Shown here one piece after another: positions 21,768 through 28,696 of a DNA stretch of 64,000 nucleotides. The notes beneath the pieces were generated by a model, which ran no database searches, was not told the DNA's origin, and was given only the letters and a program-made list of their open reading frames with translations. Made by a program: the position numbers and the translations under genes. Source of the stretch: a virus; IMG/VR virus record IMGVR_UViG_3300037258_001099, positions 1-64,000 of that record. The stretch is one strand, 5' to 3'. How positions within the stretch are numbered: the first letter of the stretch is position 1; every line of letters starts with the position of its first letter.

Positions 21768-22006
21768 GATTTTCCTTTCTCATTTTCCGGTAATGATTCT
21801 TCGTTACCGGAAAATTGTTCGGGCTCAGGTTCGCACTCAGTAAGTGTATGTTCTCCGTCGAGTCCTCTACCTTCTAGATCAAAGCTACCTTTGTTGGTAT
21901 AAATGCGGAAAGTTGTGACAGTGAGGACGACTACTCTATCTGCCGTCTTCCCGTCTTTGTCACAGCGGATGAGTGTTTCGCCTTTGTGTACTTCTCTCTC
22001 AATCAT
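21764..22006 (-). CDS. Hypothetical protein (80 aa) carrying palindrome copy 2
   Basis: ATG at 22006 after ACGGAGGC. N-terminal strands (EREVHKGETLIRCDKDGK, RVVVLTVTTFRIYTNKG) resemble a small beta-barrel; the C-terminal SGNEESLPENEKGKS comes from the inserted palindrome at 21783-21814. Function unknown. Confidence 0.75.
   Translation of the reverse strand: MIEREVHKGETLIRCDKDGKTADRVVVLTVTTFRIYTNKGSFDLEGRGLDGEHTLTECEPEPEQFSGNEESLPENEKGKS
21783..21814. repeat. CCGGTAA palindrome, copy 2 (in coding frame)
   Basis: TTTTCCGGTAA (21783-21793) and TTACCGGAAAA (21804-21814), 11 bp perfect, followed by TTGTTC as in copy 3. Lies inside the end of the 21764-22006 gene and is translated. Confidence 0.7.
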
Positions 22007-22191
22007 GATGCCTCCGTCCATGTATCTGTTGCTTCATCGTAGTATTCACCGAGAGCCGGAACCTGATCTGCCTCTTGCTCCGGCTCTCGGGTAAGCTCTG
22101 GCTTTGTTGTCGTGGGTAGGACGCTTAGGAGCATTCCTACCACGAGTACAAGAATAGCGCTATAGAGCAAGAGCATTTCGATCATGGACAT
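22003..22191 (-). CDS. Single-span membrane protein (62 aa)
   Basis: ATG at 22191 overlapping the previous stop, AAGGGG upstream. One membrane helix (MLLLYSAILVLVVGMLLSVL), then an acidic cytoplasmic or external tail (REPEQEADQVP, DEATDTWTE). Role unknown. Confidence 0.75.
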   Translation of the reverse strand: MSMIEMLLLYSAILVLVVGMLLSVLPTTTKPELTREPEQEADQVPALGEYYDEATDTWTEAS

Positions 22192-22757
22192 CACATCCCC
22201 TTCAGTCTCTCGATGAATACTGCTGCTGGAATATCCTTATCCAGAGTGTTGTATCTCCACCACGCTAAGTGTGTGGCAGGATGTTCAATCCTTTCTCGCG
22301 CATAGTCTGAGGTGGGTTTTGGTAACTCTGGACCTGTGTAGAAGACATGCTTTGATCCATATGCCACGATCCCGAATTGGAGAGCGTGTCCCATCTCTAT
22401 GCAGGTGAGTGCTGCACTGATGGTCCCACACATCTGCATGTCACACTCTTTGATCAGATACTCCCCTACTTGCTTTACTGGCGGCTCTACGTCCCAGCAC
22501 ATGGCTTTGTCAATGTAGAACTGGTGCATGGTAGGAGCATCATAGTATGGTCGGTCTAAACACCCAGAGAATATCTCTGGGTCATGCTCTCGTGCTTTCT
22601 CTTCAGTGAGCTCTTCTAATTCATGCATGCGCTCTGGCTTTACGTCAAGACGCTCAATAGCTCCAGTGCTAAAGTGGACCCATGCCATGGTCGCAAACCC
22701 TGTAGGTATGGCTGCTATCTTAATGTTGCTGTAATTTGGGTCAATATAGTATCTCAC
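22191..22757 (-). CDS. Hypothetical protein (188 aa)
   Basis: GTG start with AAGGAAGGAG upstream. Cysteine and histidine scattered (FSGCL, KAMCWDVE, KECDMQMCG) without a clean zinc pattern; HLAWWRYNTLD near the end. Coupled to its neighbours. Not recognised. Confidence 0.75.
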   Translation of the reverse strand: MRYYIDPNYSNIKIAAIPTGFATMAWVHFSTGAIERLDVKPERMHELEELTEEKAREHDPEIFSGCLDRPYYDAPTMHQFYIDKAMCWDVEPPVKQVGEYLIKECDMQMCGTISAALTCIEMGHALQFGIVAYGSKHVFYTGPELPKPTSDYARERIEHPATHLAWWRYNTLDKDIPAAVFIERLKGM

Positions 22758-23107
22758 TGTGTCTCCTTCCTTGGTATATAGGTATAGTATTTTTCGTGCT
22801 CGCCTTTATTTTGGACGAAGATGGCATCTTCTGTAAACCGGAGGTAGGTGACATCTGTTTCCATGGCGAAGTTCCCGTGGCCGTAGTCTTCGCCATAATC
22901 ATGAGCAATAATAATGCCTCCGTTCTCATCTATCTCATGCTTCCAAGCCCTGATAGCATCTGGTCTTTGGACTAGACACACATCTTTGGTAAAAGAGAAC
23001 CACTGGACAATATCAAAGCGGGAAGCAAGTCTGGTTCGCAGTGCCTCTGCCACTTCTTCCATGTTCTTCAGGGTGATAAAGCCCTGCCAGTTGTGTGGGT
23101 CGATCAT
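22754..23107 (-). CDS. Hypothetical protein (117 aa)
   Basis: AAGGGAGG before the ATG at 23107. MEEVAEALRTRLASRFD helix, then acidic DYGEDYGHGNFAMETD. Overlaps the next gene by 4 nt. Not recognised. Confidence 0.75.
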   Translation of the reverse strand: MIDPHNWQGFITLKNMEEVAEALRTRLASRFDIVQWFSFTKDVCLVQRPDAIRAWKHEIDENGGIIIAHDYGEDYGHGNFAMETDVTYLRFTEDAIFVQNKGEHEKYYTYIPRKETQ

Positions 23108-23508
23108 TCATATGCCTCCCTTATGCGATCAGCAAGCGGTTCTCGCATAGCTTCAATAGCCACTCTGGCTGCTTTGTAGTGATCCTTTTGCGTATTACCT
23201 AGACGACCTAGTGTGAAGTTTGCAGATCGTAGGTATATGAGTGCATAGTCTATTTCTTGATCAAACTCCTGAAGGAGATCTCGCTCTTCAAGAGGACTAA
23301 TCGGATTATTGTAGCCAATAATCTGCCAGTGCATAATGTCCTCACGATCGAGGAATTTCTCTTGTTTGTTGCTCACCTGCTTTACTTCTATGGTGAGCTT
23401 CTTGCGTTTTGTGTTGGTCTGGATAAACCTATCTCCTTCCTCTAGCGGAAAGGCTTTCTTGATAGTTTCCATATTGGATCTCTTCCATCCAATAATCTCT
23501 ATGATCAT
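23104..23508 (-). CDS. Hypothetical protein (134 aa)
   Basis: AGAAAGGAAA before the ATG at 23508. Basic first half (KRKKLTIEVKQVSNKQEKF), helical second half (DYALIYLRSANFTLGRL, YKAARVAIEAM). No known motif. Confidence 0.75.
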   Translation of the reverse strand: MIIEIIGWKRSNMETIKKAFPLEEGDRFIQTNTKRKKLTIEVKQVSNKQEKFLDREDIMHWQIIGYNNPISPLEERDLLQEFDQEIDYALIYLRSANFTLGRLGNTQKDHYKAARVAIEAMREPLADRIREAYE

Positions 23509-23545
23509 ACGTGTGTTTCCTTTCTGTAAACAACTGTTCTCGGAA

Positions 23546-23827
23546 TTACCAGCAGTCGATGAGATAGGTTCCCTCTGGGATCTCTTCTCGTGCTACCAGC
23601 TCCAGCATAAGCTGTACTGGGCTACAATAGCTGCCTTTCTGAAGGAATGCTGTGACTTGCTGTATCTCCCACTCACCATAGTCTTTTGATTCGATAAAGA
23701 GCATCTGGTGGCTATTTCTCGGCCAGCCTTCCCCAATTTGATAGTCCTTATGAAAGACCTTGCTGATGATATTTTCGAGCTCTGTTACGCCCAAGATGTA
23801 GTAGGTTTTTTTCCGAATATCTCTCAT
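23546..23827 (-). CDS. Hypothetical protein (93 aa)
   Basis: AGAAAGGAAAA before the ATG at 23827. Strand-helix mixture, TYYILGVTELENIISKVF at the N-terminus. Overlaps the upstream gene by 4 nt. Not recognised. Confidence 0.75.
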   Translation of the reverse strand: MRDIRKKTYYILGVTELENIISKVFHKDYQIGEGWPRNSHQMLFIESKDYGEWEIQQVTAFLQKGSYCSPVQLMLELVAREEIPEGTYLIDCW

Positions 23828-24045
23828 GCTGTTTTCCTTTCTTCTGCATCCATATCATCTAAAACAACGTCAATAGTGGGGCATTTCAGCTCCTCGTCTT
23901 CCTGCTCTTCCTCAAGGAGTGCATAAATTGCGCTTACACTAAAGCCTTCGTTTAGTAGGGCCAGGATATATCTTCCCACAATCTCCTCATCCTCTGTTTG
24001 TGTGAGCATGCGATTTGCATAGGCTCTAAGCTCGTCTTCTGTCAT
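23824..24045 (-). CDS. Small acidic protein (73 aa)
   Basis: AGAAAGGGAAA before the ATG. Strongly acidic (LLEEEQEDEELKCP, LDDMDAEE), helical N-terminus. First gene of the operon, 37 nt behind motif copy 4. Acidic size and place would fit a DNA mimic; no proof. Confidence 0.75.
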   Translation of the reverse strand: MTEDELRAYANRMLTQTEDEEIVGRYILALLNEGFSVSAIYALLEEEQEDEELKCPTIDVVLDDMDAEERKTA

Positions 24046-24063
24046 AGTGTGTTTCCCTTTCTA

Positions 24064-24278
24064 TTACAAATCCTGCCATGATCGACTTTTCCTTAATCCG
24101 TCTGTGATGAGAATCGGTTCTGGCTCTGGATATTGTATCTTTGGCTGTGTGGCTCTTCCTCTGGAAGATGTGCCCTTATTGGTTTTTTTTAGCATGCGTA
24201 GTGCCGTTCTGTGGATATCTATGCCTGCCCACACTCCTACGAAAAGCAGCCTATTGCAACGCCAATAAGTGTTAGCAT
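24064..24278 (-). pseudogene. Small membrane protein with internal frameshift
   Basis: ATG at 24278 has AGAAAGG-type site and reads MLTLIGVAIGCFS then stops. A -1 shift at TTTT (24242-24245) continues as FVGVWAGIDIHRTALRM and runs to 24064, joining two halves of one convincing membrane helix. Either a one-base loss made a pseudogene, or the T run is a programmed or sequencing shift. The full product would be about 71 aa with a basic tail. Confidence 0.5.
24083..24096 (-). promoter_or_regulatory. Copy 4 of repeated motif TTAAGGAAAAGTCG
   Basis: Exact consensus followed by AT. 37 nt before the start at 24045 and inside the 3-prime end of the frameshifted gene 24064-24278. Confidence 0.75.
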
Positions 24279-24718
24279 GATTGTTTTCGCCTTTCTGCTT
24301 CAATATCAGCATAACCGCTTGATTCCTTCCAGAACTTTTCTTTGTGATTCCATTGAAATTCTAATTGCAGATTTGCCCAATCCTCGGGATACTGCTTGTT
24401 TATGCGGTCAAACTCTACAGTGAACTCTTCATGGGAGATTTCTGCTGCATGGTACCTAGCCGCAAGCTCGATCTTTGCTTGCGCGAACTCCGCTGACACA
24501 TTATGCATATCGTAGCTATGAGCTTCTTGCTCTCGTATCCTTGCTTTTACTTGTTCTAGATCAGTAAGGAACTTTCCGTTGAGCTCTTTCATCTGTTGGT
24601 AGTACTCCTCTGAGAAGGGCGCTACCCTTGTGACGATACTTGCTCTTTCTTTGGCATACGTCTTTGAGACGCCATACTCTTCTATGTAGTCTTTTGCTAT
24701 TCTCCATCTTCTAAGCAT
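24272..24718 (-). CDS. Coiled-coil hypothetical protein (148 aa)
   Basis: AAGGAGGAAAA before the ATG. Almost wholly helical and charged (LEQVKARIREQEAH, EFAQAKIELAARYHAAEIS), tryptophan-rich near the end. Coiled-coil character suggests oligomerisation. Overlaps the start of the downstream small gene by 7 nt. Confidence 0.75.
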   Translation of the reverse strand: MLRRWRIAKDYIEEYGVSKTYAKERASIVTRVAPFSEEYYQQMKELNGKFLTDLEQVKARIREQEAHSYDMHNVSAEFAQAKIELAARYHAAEISHEEFTVEFDRINKQYPEDWANLQLEFQWNHKEKFWKESSGYADIEAERRKQSC

Positions 24719-24720
24719 GG

Positions 24721-24885
24721 TTATTTTCCTCCTTTTACAAGTGCTGCTATCAGCACAGCTTCTGCAAGTAGTGTGAGCCCAAGTGCCGCTGTACTCTCAG
24801 CGCTAGAGTAAGGACTGGTTACCACAACAATAAAGCACAGAACTGCAATGAGCAGCCCTGTGCCGAGAATCTTTACTCTACGCAT
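24721..24885 (-). CDS. Two-helix membrane peptide (54 aa)
   Basis: ATG at 24885 with GGAGGAC upstream. Basic start RRVK, then helices ILGTGLLIAVLCFIVVV and ALGLTLLAEAVLIAALV separated by SPYSSAES. One of several tiny membrane genes in this operon. Unknown role. Confidence 0.7.
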   Translation of the reverse strand: MRRVKILGTGLLIAVLCFIVVVTSPYSSAESTAALGLTLLAEAVLIAALVKGGK

Positions 24886-25318
24886 CAACTTTGTCCTCCA
24901 GCCCAAGGATCTTGGTGATGGGCTCTATTGCCCACTCTGGAATATTTTTCCAGTCCTTGATGTCTTGTGCTTTCGTTCTTGATGAGTGAGGCCACATGAC
25001 GAGCTTGTCTGCTATTCTTGTTCTTTTGCACGAAGGCTTATCGGTATCGTGAACAGCAAACACTTTCTCCCATACTGACTCTATTGTGTCTTCCCTGTTT
25101 ATCCCAACTGACCCGACAGTGTGGCAGTTTTTGCAGATAAAGACTTGCTTTGGATAGAAGGGGTCGTGCTTTTCGCAGTACTGCCTTCCCTCTTCTGTTT
25201 TTGCAAGCTCTGCCAGCCTTTGTGCGTTAAGGACAATCTCACTCTTTCTTACGCAACCACAGTCCAGAGTATAGAGAACTCTGTCTATGACTACTTCAAC
25301 ATGTTCTACTTTTCTCAT
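24878..25318 (-). CDS. Zinc-binding hypothetical protein (146 aa)
   Basis: Start at 25318 after GAGAGAC. LDCGCVRK near residue 18 and FICKNCH near 60, plus YCEKHD, suggest two zinc sites in the first 70 residues. C-terminal half helical. Not recognised. Confidence 0.7.
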   Translation of the reverse strand: MRKVEHVEVVIDRVLYTLDCGCVRKSEIVLNAQRLAELAKTEEGRQYCEKHDPFYPKQVFICKNCHTVGSVGINREDTIESVWEKVFAVHDTDKPSCKRTRIADKLVMWPHSSRTKAQDIKDWKNIPEWAIEPITKILGLEDKVDA

Positions 25319-25569
25319 AGTCTCTCGGCTCCTTCTTGCTCCCAGGGGTACTTATTGTAGTAAGCCTGCACTCTGGTAGCCTGTATAGCTTTGGCTGCCA
25401 GAGTGAGACTAATTATCCCCATAATAATCCAGCCGTAGATGCTATTTCCCAGATCCCAGATCCAGTGGTATCTTGTGCTCAGGAGCAGCAGCAGGAACAC
25501 TCCTATTGCAATAGCTAGGCAATTCCGTTTGACACGCTTGATCTCTTTGCGCTCCACAGCTCTGTACAT
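25315..25569 (-). CDS. Two-helix membrane protein (84 aa)
   Basis: AAAGAAAGGGAA before the ATG at 25569. Basic N-terminus, helices LAIAIGVFLLLLLST and YGWIIMGIISLTLAAKA, polar tail. Overlaps the next gene by 4 nt. Confidence 0.75.
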   Translation of the reverse strand: MYRAVERKEIKRVKRNCLAIAIGVFLLLLLSTRYHWIWDLGNSIYGWIIMGIISLTLAAKAIQATRVQAYYNKYPWEQEGAERL

Positions 25570-25800
25570 TTAGTGTTCCCTTTCTTTTATTTGCTCGATA
25601 ACTGCTTTTATCATTTCCCTTTTTTGTTCTTCGCTTGCTAGAATCTTGTGTTTGCGGAGATACTCTTCCACTTTTGACTCTGCCCACTTAGCTTGGTTGG
25701 CAAGATACCTTGCCTCATTCTCCTTGATGGATTGGTTCATCCGTTCTTTACTGGCCTTGTCCTTGTCAATACTTTGTTTGATCTCTTCGTTGGTGTACAT
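25570..25800 (-). CDS. Highly charged coiled-coil protein (76 aa)
   Basis: AGAAAGGAAA before the ATG. Entirely helical with alternating Lys and Glu (QSIDKDKASKERMNQSIKE, EEQKREMIKAVIEQIKERE). Probably a small coiled coil. Unknown role. Confidence 0.75.
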   Translation of the reverse strand: MYTNEEIKQSIDKDKASKERMNQSIKENEARYLANQAKWAESKVEEYLRKHKILASEEQKREMIKAVIEQIKEREH

Positions 25801-25812
25801 TTACTTTCCTTT

Positions 25813-25938
25813 CTAGTGACTGTGCATGTCGATATAACATGCAATAGCAATGCCTGCAAACAGAATAACTGCTAAAATGATGACCCATATGCTATCAGCA
25901 CAGAGAATGTGATACGGTGTGCATATCTCACTTGACAT
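25813..25938 (-). CDS. Tiny membrane protein (41 aa)
   Basis: ATG at 25938 with AGAAAGGAG 5 nt upstream. MSSEICTPYHILCADS, then a membrane helix (IWVIILAVILFAGIAIACYI) and a short HSH end. The two cysteines before the helix could form a disulfide outside the cell. Same operon as the other membrane peptides. Confidence 0.7.
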   Translation of the reverse strand: MSSEICTPYHILCADSIWVIILAVILFAGIAIACYIDMHSH

Positions 25939-25950
25939 GACTTCTCCTTT

Positions 25951-26071
25951 CTAGTTAGGCATATTGTCTAGTATGCTTTCAATGGTCGTTTGTATCTCTT
26001 TTGCCTTGTTTAGCATTGTCTTGAAGTTTGTGGTTAATATCTCTGATATAGCGTGCTTACGCTTCGTTCAT
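25951..26071 (-). pseudogene. Small ORF interrupted after four codons
   Basis: The best-placed start of the operon (ATG 26071 after AAAGGAGGTGAG) reads MNEA then TAA. A +1 shift over the T continues as KHAISEILTTNFKTMLN to a stop at 25951. The helical downstream frame looks coding. It could be a decayed gene, a leader peptide, or a +1 programmed shift at a stop codon, as known for release factor 2. Confidence 0.45.
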
Positions 26072-26096
26072 TGGTCTCACCTCCTTTCATCCTCTC

Positions 26097-26170
26097 ATTA
26101 TAGCACTGACAGGCTATCTTTGCACTATCATTCCACTATCAGTAGTGTGCACACTTTTCTTGTCAGTGCT
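26097..26170 (-). promoter_or_regulatory. Promoter-operator region of the 26071-24885 operon
   Basis: TATAAT (26102-26097) stands 26 nt before the operon's first ATG; no good -35. AGCACTGACA (26102-26111) and TGTCAGTGCT (26161-26170) are a perfect 10-bp inverted repeat spanning the promoter. Between them CTATCATTCCAC (26125-26136) repeats the core of the palindrome at 5133-5176. Probably bound by a regulator. Confidence 0.6.
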
Positions 26171-26262
26171 GCTATGATGGCTCTCGTGATGTGTTACTTG
26201 TCTTCTGTTGGGGATAGGCGCTCTCTTGGAGTAAGAGGGGAAGCGTCTATTTTGAAACAAAA

Positions 26263-26303
26263 ATAGCCGTCAGTATCTCTTTTTGGGAGATACTAGCGGC
26301 TAT
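26263..26303 (-). terminator. Intrinsic terminator, leftward
   Basis: ATAGCCG/CGGCTAT outer and GTATCTC/GAGATAC inner stems, with TTTTTG after it on the minus strand; follows the stop at 26308. Confidence 0.8.
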
Positions 26304-26307
26304 GCTG

Positions 26308-26607
26308 TTATTCGTATACCTTATTAAGAATGACGAAGAGATCGTCTGTTTGTTTCATTCGAGTCAGCACCCCTTCTATCTTTTCTCGGCAGATAATACG
26401 TTTACCATCTGGGAGTGCATACACTGAGATGTAGATATAGATCATTTCCTGTGTATTCTTCTGGCACTCCCATGTCTGGTGGTAGACCAGATCTCCTGGT
26501 ATCTCTACCGTTGCCATTATTTTATGTATCTCTACCTTGCACCCTGCGTTCTGCAAAAGTGCAAGCTTGCCTTCGTCAACTGCCATTTTAAGCTTGAGTT
26601 TGATCAT
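26308..26607 (-). CDS. Hypothetical protein (99 aa)
   Basis: AGAAAGGGGG before the ATG at 26607. Beta-strand-rich (KVEIHKIMATVEIPGDLVY, MIYIYISVYALPDGKRIICRE). Last gene before the terminator. Not recognised. Confidence 0.75.
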   Translation of the reverse strand: MIKLKLKMAVDEGKLALLQNAGCKVEIHKIMATVEIPGDLVYHQTWECQKNTQEMIYIYISVYALPDGKRIICREKIEGVLTRMKQTDDLFVILNKVYE

Positions 26608-26957
26608 TAGAGCCCCCTTTCTGCTTCACAGTCAAACTCATCGTCTATCTCTTGCTCTGCGTCTACAAAACTGTATGGCGCTTGCCGACCTGGAAGAATG
26701 CCATTTTCCTCTGGACTTCTGTAGATACGCAGCCACCATTCCAGATTCTCTGTGCCACGGCTGTCTGCCACTACATTGGAATCGATCTTAAATGGCCGAG
26801 ATGATCCAATAGACTCCATATAGCTGTGTGCTGATTGAGATCCGCTGGAGCCTGACACCAGAATGCTGTTCAGCGGTATGCGTATGGCCTCGTCTTGTTC
26901 AAAGTTTGTGGCGCTCCTCAGATCGATGGATGTTGTGGGATAGTGTGTTGCAATCAT
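26607..26957 (-). CDS. Hypothetical protein (116 aa)
   Basis: ATG at 26957 with GAAAGGATC upstream; the frame to 27020 would read through a terminator hairpin. Polar, with ILVSGSSGSQSAHSYMES and an acidic end (DAEQEIDDEFDCEAE). No promoter is visible between the terminator and the gene, so it depends on readthrough. Confidence 0.7.
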   Translation of the reverse strand: MIATHYPTTSIDLRSATNFEQDEAIRIPLNSILVSGSSGSQSAHSYMESIGSSRPFKIDSNVVADSRGTENLEWWLRIYRSPEENGILPGRQAPYSFVDAEQEIDDEFDCEAERGL

Positions 26958-26988
26958 GGGTCTGATCCTTTCATTTGGGCAATAAAAA

Positions 26989-27025
26989 AACTCGTGAGAC
27001 CTTTTGTGGCGTAGTCTCACGAGTT
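26989..27025. terminator. Bidirectional terminator
   Basis: AACTCGTGAGAC (26989-27000) pairs perfectly with 27014-27025; A and T tracts on both sides. Ends the 27067-27873 unit. Confidence 0.8.
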
Positions 27026-27066
27026 AAAAAAAAAGAGGAGAGCACCAATTGGCACTCTCCAGGGAA

Positions 27067-27873
27067 CTATTTACTCAACACTGCATAGACATCGGTGATT
27101 TCCTGATCAATCTCGGTGGCCTGTGCTTCCAGTTCGATTGCATCTGCAACCTTCTTGAGCTGAGACATCTCTTTTGGAGAAGATTGATTGATAGCAGGAA
27201 TGTAGACTTTCTTGCTATTAGCCTTGAAGCGCTTTGCAATATCCATTGCTTGCTTTTGACCACGAGCTTCTACAACTAACAGCTTGCTTACACATTCTGC
27301 TCTAGCAACCAGCTCATTTCTGCGCTGGCCGTTATCGATGATCCACTCTGCGCTGTCATGGAACTGACTTATAACACAGATATCACGAGTATTTATATAG
27401 TCTAGGATCTCATCGGTGAGCTCAATACCATCGAGCCCTAAGCTGCATACTACGAGCACACACCCACCAGCAGCGATGTGAGCTCGAACCATTGGCATAT
27501 CTTCTCCGATGAGCCCACAAACCAGCAGATTGTGCGTCCCTTCTGCTGCTAGACTATGTGCCGCTGCCTCACTTGCTGCAATGGCTGATTTGCTTGAATT
27601 ACGAGAAATCGCAACTGCCACAAATGGAAGCTCTGTGAGGATACCCTGATCCCCAATAGTGTGGACTGTGGTATTTCTGAATTTCGCTGTGCCGTACTCA
27701 CGCTTTGCAGGAGCAGTCTCTTCAACCACTTCAGTCTCAACTCTTACTGATGGCCCTGTGCTAATGACTTCATTAACTTTCATCTCGGCTACCTCTTCGG
27801 GTGTTGGAACAAACTCAGGAGTAACAATTTCGACGCCAAGGTCAAGAGCTGTTTGAATCATTTCGTTAGACAT
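27067..27873 (-). CDS. Divergent DprA/SLOG-family protein
   Basis: 268 aa, AGAAAGGAAA before the ATG. Residues 80-240 follow the DprA Rossmann order: FVAVAISRNSSKSAIAAS (first strand and S-R loop), LVCGLIGEDMPMVRAHIAAGG, VLVVCSLGLDG, then QRRNELVARAECVSKLLVVEA and KKVYIPAIN. The usual G-S-R is changed to I-S-R and the N-terminus is a 75-residue acidic extension. DprA itself loads RecA on single strands; other SLOG proteins bind signalling nucleotides. Paired with a standard DprA-like gene at 28697 and a macrodomain gene between them. Confidence 0.65.
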   Translation of the reverse strand: MSNEMIQTALDLGVEIVTPEFVPTPEEVAEMKVNEVISTGPSVRVETEVVEETAPAKREYGTAKFRNTTVHTIGDQGILTELPFVAVAISRNSSKSAIAASEAAAHSLAAEGTHNLLVCGLIGEDMPMVRAHIAAGGCVLVVCSLGLDGIELTDEILDYINTRDICVISQFHDSAEWIIDNGQRRNELVARAECVSKLLVVEARGQKQAMDIAKRFKANSKKVYIPAINQSSPKEMSQLKKVADAIELEAQATEIDQEITDVYAVLSK

Positions 27874-27947
27874 AGTTTTGGTTTCCTTTCTGAAACACTT
27901 GTTTTATCTGTAAACCCACTTCAGGTTCACAAAAATTGGAGCGGAGC

Positions 27948-27961
27948 CGACTTTTCCTTAA
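27948..27961 (-). promoter_or_regulatory. Copy 5 of repeated motif TTAAGGAAAAGTCG
   Basis: Exact consensus, followed by GCTCCGCTCC; the same extension (GC-T-C-GCTC) follows copies 7 and 10. 74 nt before the start at 27873. Confidence 0.75.
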
Positions 27962-28039
27962 TACTTTCAGGAATAGACAATGCTCAAGAGGTATAAAAGA
28001 ACAAAAAAAAAGGAAGCTTACAAGAGACTTCCCTTTTGT

Positions 28040-28498
28040 TTAGTACTGCTCGTCCCCTGGGTCGATATGGATCTCGACCAGGATATCAAGCTTGCTTAGG
28101 GCGTCGGCCATCATAGGCCCAACAACTGACCATGATAGGTGACCATTGCCACACCCGAGCTTGGTGATTGCTATGGAGGTGATCCCCAAACGCTTGTAGT
28201 CACTTATGATACGCTCAAGGATGTCCTTAATCCAGCCATACATCGAATCCTTGTTGAAGTGATCCTTGGTGGATACATTGAGGATGTACCTGCCATCATT
28301 AAGCTTGTGCCTGCAAATGCGACCAGGCTGCCACTTGCCTGTGCTGCATTGCTCGTAGTACTTAGCAAACATGGCTGGATAACGAGACTTAAACTGCTTG
28401 GCAATGCCAGCTCCCATAATGCCTTTACAATTGACGGTATTTGTGAGTGTTTGGCATTTACTCTCGAATAAGTTGCCTCCGATAACATATCTGATCAT
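28040..28498 (-). CDS. DarG/TARG1-type macrodomain protein
   Basis: 152 aa, AGGAGGAA before the ATG. TNTVNCKGIMGAGIAKQFK (20-37), YILNVSTKDH (71-80; Lys 78 aligns with the catalytic lysine position of TARG1/DarG) and LGCGNGHLSWSVV (near 115-127) are diagnostic of the ALC1-TARG1-DarG macrodomain branch. These remove ADP-ribose from DNA or protein. No DarT toxin gene is adjacent, so on a phage this could undo host DarT or other ADP-ribosylating defences, or clear ADP-ribose signals. It has its own motif copy (6). Confidence 0.85.
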   Translation of the reverse strand: MIRYVIGGNLFESKCQTLTNTVNCKGIMGAGIAKQFKSRYPAMFAKYYEQCSTGKWQPGRICRHKLNDGRYILNVSTKDHFNKDSMYGWIKDILERIISDYKRLGITSIAITKLGCGNGHLSWSVVGPMMADALSKLDILVEIHIDPGDEQY

Positions 28499-28526
28499 GA
28501 GTTCCTCCTAGAAGATTGTGTGAAAC

Positions 28527-28540
28527 CGACTTTTGCTTAA
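28527..28540 (-). promoter_or_regulatory. Copy 6 of repeated motif (TTAAGCAAAAGTCG)
   Basis: G-to-C variant shared with copies 8 and 10. 28 nt before the macrodomain start. Confidence 0.7.
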
Positions 28541-28579
28541 ATCTTGACTGTATTGCTATGCTTAATCCTGGACTACGAT

Positions 28580-28688
28580 CAAGAGTGGAAGAGGTCTTGC
28601 CTATACTCCACTCTTGTCACCCTTAGATATGCATGAGAACTCCTACGACTAAACTTTGGGGAGGCAATGGAGCTTACCTATGCCTCCC
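28580..28688 (-). terminator. Two hairpins downstream of the DprA-like gene
   Basis: GGGAGGCA/TGCCTCCC (28659-28666 with 28681-28688) directly follows the stop at 28697, with CAAAGTTT behind it on the minus strand. CAAGAGTGGA/TCCACTCTTG (28580-28589 with 28607-28616) follows. No gene between 28541 and 28696. Confidence 0.55.
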
Positions 28689-28696
28689 TTCACTTT

